Notes: generated from the sequence alone by a model not told the origin. Positions 8,191 through 16,579 are shown, counted from the first letter of the stretch. The stretch is DNA of 36,331 nt from Selenomonas sp. (GCF_022771645.1 NZ_JALFCU010000101.1:1-36331); one strand, 5' to 3'. Made by a program: numbers and translations.

Positions 8191-10614
8191 TCATTCTCCT
8201 TTTTGCTCCGCCTCCGCCGCGCAGGCGGGGCAGCGGACGAACCACGTCTTGTGGCCGTCTTCGATGAAATAATTGAACAGATGCTTGATGAGCGTGTGGC
8301 TGCGGCTCCTTCCGCAATGCGTCTTGACCCAGAACGCGTGGCAATGGCGGCACGTCATGTGGTATTTCGCGATGCCGCTCTCCGTGCCGCGCACGTCAAT
8401 GGCGACGTCCGTCGAGCCGCAGTGCCAGCACGTGTCCCAGCAGCCGACAACGTACTCGAACAGGAGCTCGAAAAACGCTTCGAGGTTCTGGTCGGAGGCA
8501 TCCGCCCCGGGCACGAGGCAGAACGCGCCGACGGGACGGAGGGGGTGCGCGCCGGCGGCGGCGCAACGCGGGTCGAGCGCGGCGTTGTACGTCGTGTATG
8601 CGCCGAGGCCGGCGTTCGGCTGCGCGGGCGTGGCGGGCGCCGCGTCCGTGTGGGCGATAAAGGCGGCGCGGATGATGTCGAGGCCGGCGGCGAGCGGCCG
8701 CGCGAGGTACTTCTCCGCGCAGACGTGGCCGAGATCGCGCTCCGTCCACGCGCCCGGCGTCATCTCGTCGTACTTGCGGTATTTCGCATCGAGGAGGAAA
8801 ACGTCGTCCGTCCCGCCCTGGACGCTCCGCACGCGGAAGAGGAAATCGGGCGTCAGCGCGCCGGCGTCCTTCCGCGCCTGTGCCGGGAGTGCGGCAAAGC
8901 GGTCGGCGAGCGCATCGCGGAGCCGCGTGTCATAAAAAAGCTCGAGGCGCAGCGTGTCGTCGGGCGCGACGCCCGCCCGGCCGACGGCGGCGCGGCGGAC
9001 GGGATGCGTCAGCACGACGCGCGGCGGCGGCGCGCCGTCCGCTGTGGTGAAGAATGCGCGGACGGCCTCGACGACGGTCGCGTGCGCCTCGAGCCGCCAG
9101 CCCTGGCGGACGACGAGGGCCTTCAAAATGCGGCAGAACAGCCAGTATTCGTAGAGCTTGTCCGTCTTTTCGTGGATGAGGCGGCGGTCGCCCGCGCCCG
9201 TCGTGAAGTCGTACGCGTCATCGAGGCTGCGCAGGGCGCGGTAGACGGCGCGGTAGCGGCGGTCGTTCGTGAAGACCTGCGTCATGCGCCACGGCGCGCG
9301 GCGCGCGGCGGCGGCGCGGAGGACGGGGAGCGCGAGCATGCGCGCAAGCTCCTGCTGCACGGCATCATAGAGCGCTTCGTCGACGGGCTGCGCGGCCGCC
9401 CGCCAGCGCGCGCCGACCTGGCGCACCGTCTGCTGCTCGAGCAGCTGCGCCTCGCTGCGCCCGCCCTGCCGCAGCACGGCATCCGCATGGCGCTGCCAGC
9501 GGGCGAGGATGTCCGCCGCGCCGTCGCCGCCCGATGCGCGCTGCATCGCATGGAGGAGCTCCCGCCGCTCGGCGGCGGCCTCTTCCTGCAGGCGGGCGCG
9601 GCGCTCGGCGGCGTAGCGCTGCAGCTGCGCGAGGCGGTCGCGGATGAGGCGGTGCTCGTAGATGTCGAGCGTGCGGCGCGCCTCGGGCACGCGATAGCGG
9701 AGGCGTGCGGGGTTCTCGGCATACTGCCGCACGATGCGCGGGCCGGCGCCGCGCAGGCGGTGCGCGGGCACGGTGCGCGCCTCCGTGCGCAGGTGAAAGC
9801 GCGGGCTGGCATCGATGCGCGCGAGCGCGGGCGCGATGGCGGCCAGGCTCTGCGCCGTGCGCTCCATCATCCGCTGGAACGCGGGCGCGCCGCCGTGCAG
9901 ATCGCGTGCATCCGTCGCGCCATGCGCTCCATGCGCCCCATGCGGATGGTGGCGGCCGTGCGCCTCGTAGGCGAGCGCGGCCTTCGCCCCGGCCTGCCGC
10001 GCCGGGTCGAGCTCGACGAGCTCGCGGCGGATGGCGAGGATGTCCTCCGCCATGCGGCCGAGCGCCTCTGCCGTCACGGACGACGGCAGGACGACGAGGC
10101 GGCGGCGGGGGCCGACGGGCGCGCCGTCCCGCCCGCAGACATAGAGGTCCGTCTCGCCCGGCTGCACCGTGCCGAGCGCGCCCGAGGCCGCGCCGTTGTC
10201 GTAATCGAACGCATAGCGCTTTTTGCCATCGAGCTTCGTCTTCTTGTACCGTCCGGACGGGCGGTCGTAGAAGCCGCCGCTCCCGGGCGCGAGCTCCGCG
10301 AGCGGGTGCAGCGCGCCGCCGTCAGGCAGCGCGTACGCGACGGTGAGCCCGGAGGCGTCCTCGCCCGCGTCCGGCACGAGCCAGAACGACGGGACGTACA
10401 TCGCATCGTCCTCCCCGACGGTGAAATGCGTCTGCGTGACGAATGGCCGCCCGCAGACGGCGGGATCTCGCCCCTGCAGCAGGCCGCGCTGGTGCTCCGT
10501 GAGCGCCGCCGGCTGCGCCTCGTCCCAGCCGTCGTAGCGGAACACGGCCGGGTCGTCCGGCTTTTCCTCGTACACGCGCTCGTGCAGGAGGATCATCTTC
10601 ATCTCGAGGCGCAT
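8191..10614 (-). CDS. McrC-like protein: DUF2357 region, PD-(D/E)XK nuclease domain and C-terminal zinc ribbon
   Basis: An 807-residue protein. The N-terminal half resembles DUF2357 proteins (beta-rich start, FYDRPSGRYKKTKLDGKK near 115-133). Residues ~275-360 form a long charged helix with coiled-coil character. The nuclease domain (~445-705) has LYEYWLF around E489, PD at 589-590 and LLDAKY with D609 and K611, the E...PD...DXK pattern of the McrC/DUF524 nucleases. The tail carries three CxxC pairs (729/732, 755/758, 795/798), suggesting zinc ribbons not usual for plain McrC. A His/Gly-rich stretch sits near 219-232. It starts 14 nt after the McrB-like gene. Probable role: effector nuclease of an NTP-dependent restriction complex. 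ATG codons at 10602 and 10596 are alternative starts. Confidence 0.82.
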   Translation of the reverse strand: MRLEMKMILLHERVYEEKPDDPAVFRYDGWDEAQPAALTEHQRGLLQGRDPAVCGRPFVTQTHFTVGEDDAMYVPSFWLVPDAGEDASGLTVAYALPDGGALHPLAELAPGSGGFYDRPSGRYKKTKLDGKKRYAFDYDNGAASGALGTVQPGETDLYVCGRDGAPVGPRRRLVVLPSSVTAEALGRMAEDILAIRRELVELDPARQAGAKAALAYEAHGRHHPHGAHGAHGATDARDLHGGAPAFQRMMERTAQSLAAIAPALARIDASPRFHLRTEARTVPAHRLRGAGPRIVRQYAENPARLRYRVPEARRTLDIYEHRLIRDRLAQLQRYAAERRARLQEEAAAERRELLHAMQRASGGDGAADILARWQRHADAVLRQGGRSEAQLLEQQTVRQVGARWRAAAQPVDEALYDAVQQELARMLALPVLRAAAARRAPWRMTQVFTNDRRYRAVYRALRSLDDAYDFTTGAGDRRLIHEKTDKLYEYWLFCRILKALVVRQGWRLEAHATVVEAVRAFFTTADGAPPPRVVLTHPVRRAAVGRAGVAPDDTLRLELFYDTRLRDALADRFAALPAQARKDAGALTPDFLFRVRSVQGGTDDVFLLDAKYRKYDEMTPGAWTERDLGHVCAEKYLARPLAAGLDIIRAAFIAHTDAAPATPAQPNAGLGAYTTYNAALDPRCAAAGAHPLRPVGAFCLVPGADASDQNLEAFFELLFEYVVGCWDTCWHCGSTDVAIDVRGTESGIAKYHMTCRHCHAFWVKTHCGRSRSHTLIKHLFNYFIEDGHKTWFVRCPACAAEAEQKGE

Positions 10615-10628
10615 TCACATCCCCCGCT

Positions 10629-12122
10629 TCACGGCCGCCCCGCGTCCCAATAGTCGAACGCGTCGCCCTGCCCGAGCGCGTCGACGATGGCGCGGCAGAC
10701 GGGATACGGGCGGAAAAACGACGCCACGGCCTGCCGCCGCCCGGCGTACGCCTCCGCGTCGAGGCGCAGGCGCGGCAGCACGGCCATCGCGAGGAACGCG
10801 TCCGCCGCCGCGTTGCCGCCGAGCGCGCGCCGCCAGCGCGGATAGCGCGGGTCGCGGAACGTGCAGGCCTCCTGGCGCGGGCTGTAAAAGAGCCCGAGCT
10901 CGTCCGCGAGGCGCGTGACGAGGCCGTCGCTGCCGTCTTTCGCCGGTGCTGCGCCCTTTGATGCCGCCATGCGGTCGAGCGGCTGGTAGCGCGCAGGGCG
11001 GTCGTATGCGGCGGGCGTGCCGTCCGGCGTTTCCTCCGTGCCGCCCCCGGCGTGCTCGACGCGGATGACGAGCGAGCGGTCGAGCACCTTCGGGCTGAGG
11101 TCGAGCGTCGTCTCGTCCTGGTTCAGCGTGCCGATGAATTTCACGTTGCGCGGGATGCGCACCGTCGCGGGATAGCGCGCGAGCATGTCGGCCATGCGGC
11201 AGAGGCTGATGAAGTAGCGCCGCTCCTCCATGCGCATGGCGCGGACGTCCAGGCGCACGAGCAGGCGGTCGGCGTCGGGGCGCGCGATCTCCTCGTCCGT
11301 GAAGCCGTTGCAGCGGAGCTCGCGCACGATGTCGCGGGCGACCGTGTCGCTGTAGAGGCGGATCTCCGGCACGGGCTCCTGCAGCTTGCTGAGGAACTCG
11401 GCGAAATAATACTCGACGTGCGCGAGGTTCATCTCGTCGAGGCAGAGGAAATAGAGCCGCTCCGGGTGCGCGGCGGCGAGGCGGCAGTCGCGCAGCAGCG
11501 CGTCGAGGAACGCGGTCGCGACGTACGAGCGGTCGATGGGGTTGTAGTAGCCGAGCAGGTCGCTGCGGTCCGTCCAGTCCGGCTGCACGGGGATGACCTC
11601 GGCCGGCGCGAAGCCGAACACTTCGGGAAAATGGCGCGCAAGGCTCGACTTGCCCGTGCCGGAGCGGCCGACGAGCAGGATGAGCTGGTCGGTCTGCAGC
11701 GCGAGATAGAGCTGCGCGAGGATCTCCCTGCCGTACGCGAGGCCGAGCGGCCGCCCGCCGTGCGCCGCATGGTGGCGCAAAAAGCCCTGCGCGTACGCCA
11801 GGAGCTCGTCGCACGTCGCAAACGACTGCGGCGCGGGCGCGTCGGGCGCAGCCGGTTGTTCCGTTGCGGGAGGGATTGGACGGACGGGCGCAACCGTTTT
11901 TCCTGCTGCGGGCGATGGTGGTGCGCCTGCCGCTTTTCCCGCTGCAGGCGACGGCGGACGGACGGGCGCGGTCTGCCCCGTGCCGCTGCGCCGTGCGGCC
12001 GGGCGCACGGACGGCGGCCGCCGTTCCTCGGCCGGCCACAGCGCGTCATAAAACGCCTGCTGCTCCTTTTCGGTGGGCGGCGGGACGGCCCCGCCCTTGC
12101 CCGCCGGTTTCCGGATGATCAT
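10629..12122 (-). CDS. McrB-like AAA+ NTPase
   Basis: A 497-residue AAA+ protein. Walker A GRSGTGKSS is at 152-160, Walker B LYFLCLDEMN at 223-232, and FIGTLNQDETT at 329-339 occupies the place of the McrB-type signature loop, followed by the arginine-bearing LDRSLVIRV. Residues ~35-100 are a Pro/Ala-rich disordered linker, so the N-terminal DNA-recognition domain of classical McrB is replaced by a short unrecognised segment. The ATG at 12122 has GGAGGGGG about 9 nt upstream. It is first in a tight operon with the McrC-like and DUF3800 genes, which makes motor-nuclease cooperation likely. Whether it uses GTP or ATP cannot be read from the sequence. Confidence 0.87.
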   Translation of the reverse strand: MIIRKPAGKGGAVPPPTEKEQQAFYDALWPAEERRPPSVRPAARRSGTGQTAPVRPPSPAAGKAAGAPPSPAAGKTVAPVRPIPPATEQPAAPDAPAPQSFATCDELLAYAQGFLRHHAAHGGRPLGLAYGREILAQLYLALQTDQLILLVGRSGTGKSSLARHFPEVFGFAPAEVIPVQPDWTDRSDLLGYYNPIDRSYVATAFLDALLRDCRLAAAHPERLYFLCLDEMNLAHVEYYFAEFLSKLQEPVPEIRLYSDTVARDIVRELRCNGFTDEEIARPDADRLLVRLDVRAMRMEERRYFISLCRMADMLARYPATVRIPRNVKFIGTLNQDETTLDLSPKVLDRSLVIRVEHAGGGTEETPDGTPAAYDRPARYQPLDRMAASKGAAPAKDGSDGLVTRLADELGLFYSPRQEACTFRDPRYPRWRRALGGNAAADAFLAMAVLPRLRLDAEAYAGRRQAVASFFRPYPVCRAIVDALGQGDAFDYWDAGRP

Positions 12123-12139
12123 CGCTGCGCCCCCTCCTC

Positions 12140-12163
12140 GTCACGTTTTTCTGCGTGACTATA
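12140..12163 (-). promoter_or_regulatory. Possible promoter and hairpin upstream of the McrB-like operon
   Basis: On the minus strand, TATAGT (12158-12163) could be a -10, but no good -35 is present. It overlaps an inverted repeat GTCACG/CGTGAC (12140-12159) between it and the ribosome site. Weak evidence; the operon promoter is not convincingly located. Confidence 0.3.
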
Positions 12164-12236
12164 TTCTTGCCGCGCGGGAAAAAATCCTGCCGCCCGCCCC
12201 AAAATCGTGGGCACGCGCAAAAAATCCTGCGCGCAC

Positions 12237-12268
12237 AAAAAAGAAGCAGCCGCGCGTGCAGCTGCTTC
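12237..12268 (-). terminator. Intrinsic terminator after the M23 peptidase gene
   Basis: On the minus strand, GAAGCAGC and GCTGCTTC form an 8 bp stem around a GC-rich loop, followed by six T. It separates the peptidase transcript from the McrB-like operon. Confidence 0.85.
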
Positions 12269-12293
12269 CTGTGAAAACGTTTTTTGTGATAGC

Positions 12294-13355
12294 TCAGAGA
12301 TACCCGACGGGGTTGACGGGCGAGCCATTGATGCGGACTTCGTAATGGCAGTGCGGGCCGGTCGAGTAGCCGGTGCTGCCCATGTAGGCGATGACCTGGC
12401 CGCGGCGGACGTGCTGGCCGGGGACGACGACGACCTGCATGGCGTGGCCGTAGCGCGTGAGGATGCCGTTGCCATGGTCGATGTCGACCATGTTGCCGTA
12501 GCCGCCGCTGTTCCAGCCGGCGACGACGACCGTGCCGTCGGCCGTCGCGACGATGGGCGTGCCCATGTCGTTCGCGATGTCGATGCCGGGGTGGAAGTCC
12601 GAGCCGCCCCAGCGCAGGCCGTACGGCGAGCTCACGACGCCGTTCGTCGGCCACATGGAGGGCGTCGTGACGGAGGGGCCGTAGCCGCCCGCGAGCGCCG
12701 CGCCTGGCGCGAGGAGCTTGTTCTGCTCGCGCACGGTTTGCTTGAGTGCTTCGAGGCTCGCCTTGCGCGCAGCGACGCGCTGTTCGAGATCGTCGAGCGC
12801 CGCGCGAACGTTCTGCACATCCGGCGCGATGACGGGGCCGCCCGCAGAGAGCAGCGCTTGCACGTTGACGTTGCCGCGCATGACCGCGCGCACGCCGTCC
12901 ATGCCGATGCGGTTCTCGGCCGGGCCGAGGATGCCGATGGGATATGGGCCGCCCTGCCCGCTTTGCGCAGCCTGGTCGCCTGCGCTGCCATCAGACGCAT
13001 TGTCGTCAGCGGCCGGCGCGCCCGTCTGGCGGCGGAGCTCCTGCTCCATCTGCGTGAGCTCTTCCATTTGTTGTTGCAGATTGTACGCTTTTTTCGAAAG
13101 CTGGAGGAGCTGTTCCTGCTGGATATTGTTGACCTCGCGGAGCTCCTCGATCTCCGAGGCGTCACTCCGCGCCGTCATCGTGCTGTAGACGCCGTAGCTG
13201 AACGCGCCGACGAACAGCAGCGCGCAGACGGCGAGCATGACGAGGCCGTATTTGACCATGCCGGCCGACAGCGTGATGCTGTGCGTCGTGCCGCCGCGAT
13301 CCGGCACGATCTTGATGGTATAGGTTTCGGCTTGCGGCTGTGTTTCTTCTGCCAC
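12294..13355 (-). CDS. Membrane-anchored M23 family peptidoglycan endopeptidase
   Basis: A 353-residue protein with a cytoplasmic N-terminus, one membrane segment at ~33-56, a coiled coil at ~66-110, a low-complexity linker and a C-terminal LytM/M23 domain (~235-353). Zinc ligands are visible as HPGID (H255, D259) and HCH (H335, H337), with RYGHA supplying another conserved His at 304. These enzymes cut peptide cross-links in the cell wall; coiled-coil M23 proteins often act in division or wall remodelling. It lies 17 nt after the DUF4446 gene and shares its promoter. A terminator follows. Confidence 0.9.
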   Translation of the reverse strand: MAEETQPQAETYTIKIVPDRGGTTHSITLSAGMVKYGLVMLAVCALLFVGAFSYGVYSTMTARSDASEIEELREVNNIQQEQLLQLSKKAYNLQQQMEELTQMEQELRRQTGAPAADDNASDGSAGDQAAQSGQGGPYPIGILGPAENRIGMDGVRAVMRGNVNVQALLSAGGPVIAPDVQNVRAALDDLEQRVAARKASLEALKQTVREQNKLLAPGAALAGGYGPSVTTPSMWPTNGVVSSPYGLRWGGSDFHPGIDIANDMGTPIVATADGTVVVAGWNSGGYGNMVDIDHGNGILTRYGHAMQVVVVPGQHVRRGQVIAYMGSTGYSTGPHCHYEVRINGSPVNPVGYL

Positions 13356-13372
13356 GATGTGTTCCTTTCCTT

Positions 13373-13879
13373 TTAACGCGAGCCCATCGCTTTCTGCAGC
13401 GCCTGTTGCTCTTCGTCCGTCAGCGTGTACGTCGATGTTCCTTTTTCGATGGGCTTGACGTAGCTGCGGCTGTCCTCGCGGCCGAAGAGGCTCGAGAAGA
13501 TGATGCCATTGTTGTCGGAGTCTAAAAGTGCGACGGCGTAGCTGAGGTCGCTCCCCATGTCTTCGAACGCGCGGAAGCGCACGACGCCGACGCGCGTGAG
13601 CGCTTTCGCGAGGAGGTCCTCAATGGTCTTGTTCTCCGCGTCGAGGCGCTTCTGGTCCTCGACGACCTGCTTCATCTCCTCGATGTGGCCGATGAGCATG
13701 CGCTCGAGGTTTTGGCCGTCGACGCCCGTCATCATCTTGCGGTAACGTTTCTTCATATAAGAGACGTTCAAAGCGAGGTTGATGATGATCGCATACATGA
13801 CGATGACGAGCACGCCGAGGCCGCCCGTGATGTAGAGGAGGTTCGTCATGACGAAATTCGAAAGCTGCTGGATGTCCAA
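13373..13879 (-). CDS. DUF4446 family membrane protein
   Basis: A 168-residue protein with one N-terminal membrane helix (~13-35), a charged helical stretch (~60-90) and a C-terminal domain containing VVRFRAFEDMGSDLSYAVAL and NGIIFSSLFGREDSR, which are hallmarks of DUF4446. The family is of unknown function and, in Firmicutes, is often found near the parA/parB genes; here parAB lies 14 kb away on the same strand. First gene of a two-gene transcript with the M23 peptidase, driven from the promoter at 13935-13963. Confidence 0.87.
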   Translation of the reverse strand: MDIQQLSNFVMTNLLYITGGLGVLVIVMYAIIINLALNVSYMKKRYRKMMTGVDGQNLERMLIGHIEEMKQVVEDQKRLDAENKTIEDLLAKALTRVGVVRFRAFEDMGSDLSYAVALLDSDNNGIIFSSLFGREDSRSYVKPIEKGTSTYTLTDEEQQALQKAMGSR

Positions 13880-13934
13880 AGTGCTTCGTCCCTTCTGCTG
13901 GTGCGCGCCCCTATGGGCGCTGTTTCAGCCTTTG

Positions 13935-13963
13935 ATTTTACCACAAAATTCCGGGTGCGTCCA
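13935..13963 (-). promoter_or_regulatory. Promoter of the DUF4446-M23 transcript
   Basis: On the minus strand, -35 TGGACG (13958-13963), a 17 bp spacer and -10 TAAAAT (13935-13940), about 55 nt before the DUF4446 start codon. Confidence 0.6.
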
Positions 13964-14017
13964 TGGAAACAGGCGCGGCGGCGGCGCTTTTTCCGCAAGA
14001 TTTTTTTGTAAAAAGCC

Positions 14018-14046
14018 TTGTCTCTTTGTCAAACTTGTGATAAACT
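14018..14046 (+). promoter_or_regulatory. Promoter of the XRE regulator
   Basis: -35 TTGTCT (14018-14023), 17 bp spacer, -10 TAAACT (14041-14046), about 40 nt upstream of the regulator ATG. Confidence 0.6.
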
Positions 14047-14092
14047 GTGTGCAACAAAGGGAAACGAACGACGCGAAACGGAGGAGATCGCC

Positions 14093-14476
14093 ATGGAGTT
14101 CCATGAACGGCTTTTGATGCTGCGGCGCAAGCGCGGCATCACGCAGCAGGAGGCGGCGGACGCGCTCGGCGTGTCGCGGCCGACGTATGGCGGCTACGAG
14201 TCGGGCAAGCGCCGCCCGCAGCGCCGCAACATGTACCAAAAGATCGCGGACTTCTTCGGCGTGAGCGTCGACGAGTTCTTCGAGGGAAACGAGGATGCAC
14301 GTGCCAAGGCGCAGCCCGCGTCCGACGGCAGCGCCATCATCGCGCAGCACCTCGCGGGCGAGCTCGCGGGCCTCTTCGCCGGCGGCAAGCTGTCGGACGC
14401 CGACAAGGACGCCGTCATGCATTCTTTAGAGCGCGCGTACTGGCTGTCGCACCCGGACGAGAAGCCGCAGCCGTGA
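14093..14476 (+). CDS. XRE/Cro-type helix-turn-helix regulator
   Basis: A 127-residue protein. Residues ~4-62 form a Cro/C1 HTH with RKRGITQQEAADALGVSR, YGGYESGKRRPQ and KIADFFGVSVDEFF. The remainder (~63-127) is a helical tail with no recognised domain. I chose ATG at 14093 because GGAGG lies 6 nt upstream; longer in-frame starts lack a ribosome site. It probably binds DNA as a dimer; targets are unknown. A small membrane peptide gene follows 79 nt later with no terminator between, so the two may be co-transcribed. Confidence 0.88.
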   Translation: MEFHERLLMLRRKRGITQQEAADALGVSRPTYGGYESGKRRPQRRNMYQKIADFFGVSVDEFFEGNEDARAKAQPASDGSAIIAQHLAGELAGLFAGGKLSDADKDAVMHSLERAYWLSHPDEKPQP

Positions 14477-14555
14477 CAAGCGATGCCGCCTGCCAAACCG
14501 TCATGACGCGCTGCGGCGTCCAACCGTTCCATTTGATAAAAAGGAGCTGACACAC

Positions 14556-14684
14556 ATGTCGCATGAAGATATCTTCCGCGCCCGCGTGCTCGCGTCGCGC
14601 TATGAACAGCTGAAAGTCCTGCTCGAGACGAGCGTCACGGTCGTCGGCATCTGCGCCGTCGCGGCCGGGGTGCATCTGCTGTAA
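14556..14684 (+). CDS. Small membrane peptide (42 residues)
   Basis: ATG at 14556 has AAGGAG 9 nt upstream and opens a 42-codon frame ending at 14684. The first half is charged (MSHEDIFRAR), the second half is a hydrophobic helix with TVVGICAVAAGVHLL. No family recognised. The strong ribosome site and position behind the XRE regulator support a real gene, possibly controlled by or partnered with it. Confidence 0.55.
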   Translation: MSHEDIFRARVLASRYEQLKVLLETSVTVVGICAVAAGVHLL

Positions 14685-14687
14685 GAA

Positions 14688-15003
14688 TGGGTTGTTGCAA
14701 CTACTAGACCGATTCCATAATCATCTATTGCCGAACGTTCCTTATACAGAAGCCTTCCCCCACGGGGAAGGTGGCGCCGCAGGCGACGGAAAGGGTGTCG
14801 GAGGTAGGTCGTAACTTCATATGAAAAAAGTTGAGTCGAAGGAAGTTTAAAAATCCTTCGACTCAACTTTTGTTTGTATTCGTTACGTCGTACCTCCGAC
14901 ACCCTCTCCACCGCTTCGCGGTTCCCCTCTCCCGTAGGGAGAGGCTGGTATATGAGTTACGGTCGGTAATCTATGAGACCGTTCCAGTAAATGCAACAAT
15001 CCC
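14688..15003. repeat. Composite palindromic element, full-length copy 1 (MITE-like)
   Basis: The ends are imperfect inverted repeats beginning GGGTTGTTGCA and GGGATTGTTGCA (on opposite strands). Inside are a left hairpin (CCTTCCCC/GGGGAAGG) ending GGTGTCGGAGGTAGG, a central perfect hairpin (GTTGAGTCGAAGGA / TCCTTCGACTCAAC, 14830-14867) and a right inverted half (ACCTCCGACACC ... CCTCTCCC/GGGAGAGG). It lies between convergent genes, where the central hairpin followed by T could terminate transcription both ways. No coding capacity. Confidence 0.8.
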
Positions 15004-15019
15004 TTTTGTTGTGCGCGTA

Positions 15020-15652
15020 TTATTTTTTCTGCTCTGCGCTGAGGGCGCGGTAGAGGTCGATGGCTTCTTTGAGCACGGCCTTGTCGTACAGCGTGATGCG
15101 GCGCGAAGCCTCCGCCGTCTTGCCCGTGAGGCGCAGCGTGTCATTGCTGTCCGCTGCCGTCTCGGACGTGGCGAACGCGTAGAATGCGTCGAGGATGTCG
15201 CCGTCGAAGCCCGCAGCGTAGTCCTCGGTCACGAAGCCCGCATGGTCTTCCTTCACCGTCGCGCCGTCCGGCACGGCGAAGCTCGCCTCCTGGCCGTTCA
15301 GCACGAGCGTGACGTCCGTGAGGTCCGCGTACTCCACGCCGCCGTACGAGAACAGCATGCGGAAGAGCGTCGCGCCGTCGTTCCCTGCGTAGGCGACGGA
15401 CGGGATCATCGTCGCGGCCTTGCCGGAGAGGCGCGCGAGCACCTCGTCCTTCGGCACGAACGTGTAGACGTTCGCCTCCTCGTCGTAGCGGCACGTGAAC
15501 TTGTCGCAGAGCGCGTTCGCCTGCTGGATGTGCTCGAGCGTCGCCTGCTGCGCCTTCTCGGCGTCGTCCTTCTTGTCTTTCGCCGCGCAGACGCCGACGG
15601 CCAAGACCAGCACCAAGAGCGTCGTCACGAGCATCATGAGTTGTTTTTTCAA
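15020..15652 (-). CDS. Secreted protein of unknown function
   Basis: A 210-residue protein with a clear signal peptide (KKQLMMLVTTLLVLVLAVGV) and likely cleavage after CAA or CA near residue 23-24. The Cys at about 22 has Val before it, so a lipobox is poor. The mature part is mixed alpha/beta with no recognised domain. The start is TTG at 15652, preceded by AAGGA with 6 nt spacing; an internal ATG would lose the basic N-region. It is a single-gene unit convergent with the XRE region, with the composite repeat between them. Confidence 0.7.
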   Translation of the reverse strand: MKKQLMMLVTTLLVLVLAVGVCAAKDKKDDAEKAQQATLEHIQQANALCDKFTCRYDEEANVYTFVPKDEVLARLSGKAATMIPSVAYAGNDGATLFRMLFSYGGVEYADLTDVTLVLNGQEASFAVPDGATVKEDHAGFVTEDYAAGFDGDILDAFYAFATSETAADSNDTLRLTGKTAEASRRITLYDKAVLKEAIDLYRALSAEQKK

Positions 15653-15690
15653 AGCAAGTCCTTCTTTCGATGGTTGATACGTTGTAGTTT

Positions 15691-15719
15691 ATCATAGCCC
15701 GGCTGGATTTGTCATGAAA
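15691..15719 (-). promoter_or_regulatory. Putative promoter of the secreted protein gene
   Basis: Minus strand: -35 TTTCAT (15714-15719), 17 bp spacer, -10 TATGAT (15691-15696). An overlapping alternative uses -10 TAAACT at 15686-15691. Confidence 0.45.
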
Positions 15720-15756
15720 ATCTTGCGGTGGAAGATGCACGGCGCTGCGAAAAATA

Positions 15757-15765
15757 TGGTATAAT
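15757..15765 (+). promoter_or_regulatory. Extended -10 promoter of the DeoR regulator
   Basis: TGGTATAAT is an extended -10 (TGnTATAAT) with TATAAT at 15760-15765. The -35 region is poor, as is common for extended -10 promoters. It lies 41 nt before the TTG start. Confidence 0.6.
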
Positions 15766-15806
15766 AGGAAGAACTACGAAAGATTCGAAAGAAAGGGGCT
15801 AGCCCA

Positions 15807-16565
15807 TTGCTGCCAGAAGAACGCCAGAACACCATCGTCCAGCTCGTCAACGAGCTCGGCGCCGTCAATGTCAAAGAGCTCAGCGCGCGTTTCGCCGTGA
15901 CGGAGGACAGCATCCGCAAAGACCTCACGCTGCTGCAGCGCAACGGCCGGCTGAAGAAGACGTACGGCGGCGCGCTCAAGATCGAGCCAGACGACGATCA
16001 CTTCGTCTCGCAACGGAAGCCGAAATACCGTCCGGCGAAACAGAAGATCGCGAAAAAAGTCTTGAAGCTGCTGAAAGACGGCGACACGATCTTCCTCGAC
16101 ATCTCGACGACGAACATCGAGGTCGCGAAGCTCCTGAAGACGTCCGGCCTCTCGCTCACCGTCGTGACGAACATGGTCGACGTCATGCTCGCGATGGCGG
16201 GCGACGAGCACAATCGCCTCATCTTCATCGGCGGCACGTTCAGCGAGGGCTGCGACGGCTTCGTCGGCGCGCTCGCGAACCGCGAGATCGCGCGCTACCA
16301 TTACGACAAGGCGTTCCTCGGCGTCGTCGGCCTCGACCTCGCGCGCGGCTCGGCGACGACGTACACGCCGGAGGACGCGACGACAAAGGAAACAATCCTC
16401 CAAAACTCCGCCGACAACTATCTGCTGCTCGAAACGCGCAAGGTCGGCAAGGAAAGCACCTGCGCCTACACGGACCTGCGCGACGTCCACGCCGTCATCA
16501 CGGAAAAAGAGCTCGATGCGGAGACGAAAGCGCAGCTGAAAGCGCGCGGCATCGCCGCGCTATGA
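15807..16565 (+). CDS. DeoR family transcriptional regulator
   Basis: A 252-residue regulator. Residues ~5-57 form the DeoR winged HTH (ERQNTIVQLVNELGAVNVKE, then DSIRKDLTLLQ). Residues ~75-235 are the DeoR sensor domain with DGDTIFLDISTTN, LTVVTNMVDV, FIGGTFSEGCDGFVG and a late KVGKES segment. Such repressors usually respond to a phosphorylated sugar or related intermediate. The start is TTG at 15807 with AAAGGGG upstream; no ATG fits the family start. It is monocistronic, ending in a strong terminator. No sugar catabolic genes adjoin it, so its target lies elsewhere or it is autoregulatory. Confidence 0.9.
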   Translation: MLPEERQNTIVQLVNELGAVNVKELSARFAVTEDSIRKDLTLLQRNGRLKKTYGGALKIEPDDDHFVSQRKPKYRPAKQKIAKKVLKLLKDGDTIFLDISTTNIEVAKLLKTSGLSLTVVTNMVDVMLAMAGDEHNRLIFIGGTFSEGCDGFVGALANREIARYHYDKAFLGVVGLDLARGSATTYTPEDATTKETILQNSADNYLLLETRKVGKESTCAYTDLRDVHAVITEKELDAETKAQLKARGIAAL

Positions 16566-16579
16566 AAATCACGCATACC

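Noticed and set aside
5926..10653. A 1575-codon open frame on the plus strand
   Set aside because: It is the antisense shadow of the DUF3800 and McrC-like genes, caused by the high GC of the region. Its product is Arg/Glu/Ala/Gly-rich with no domain, while the minus-strand frames have clear motifs.
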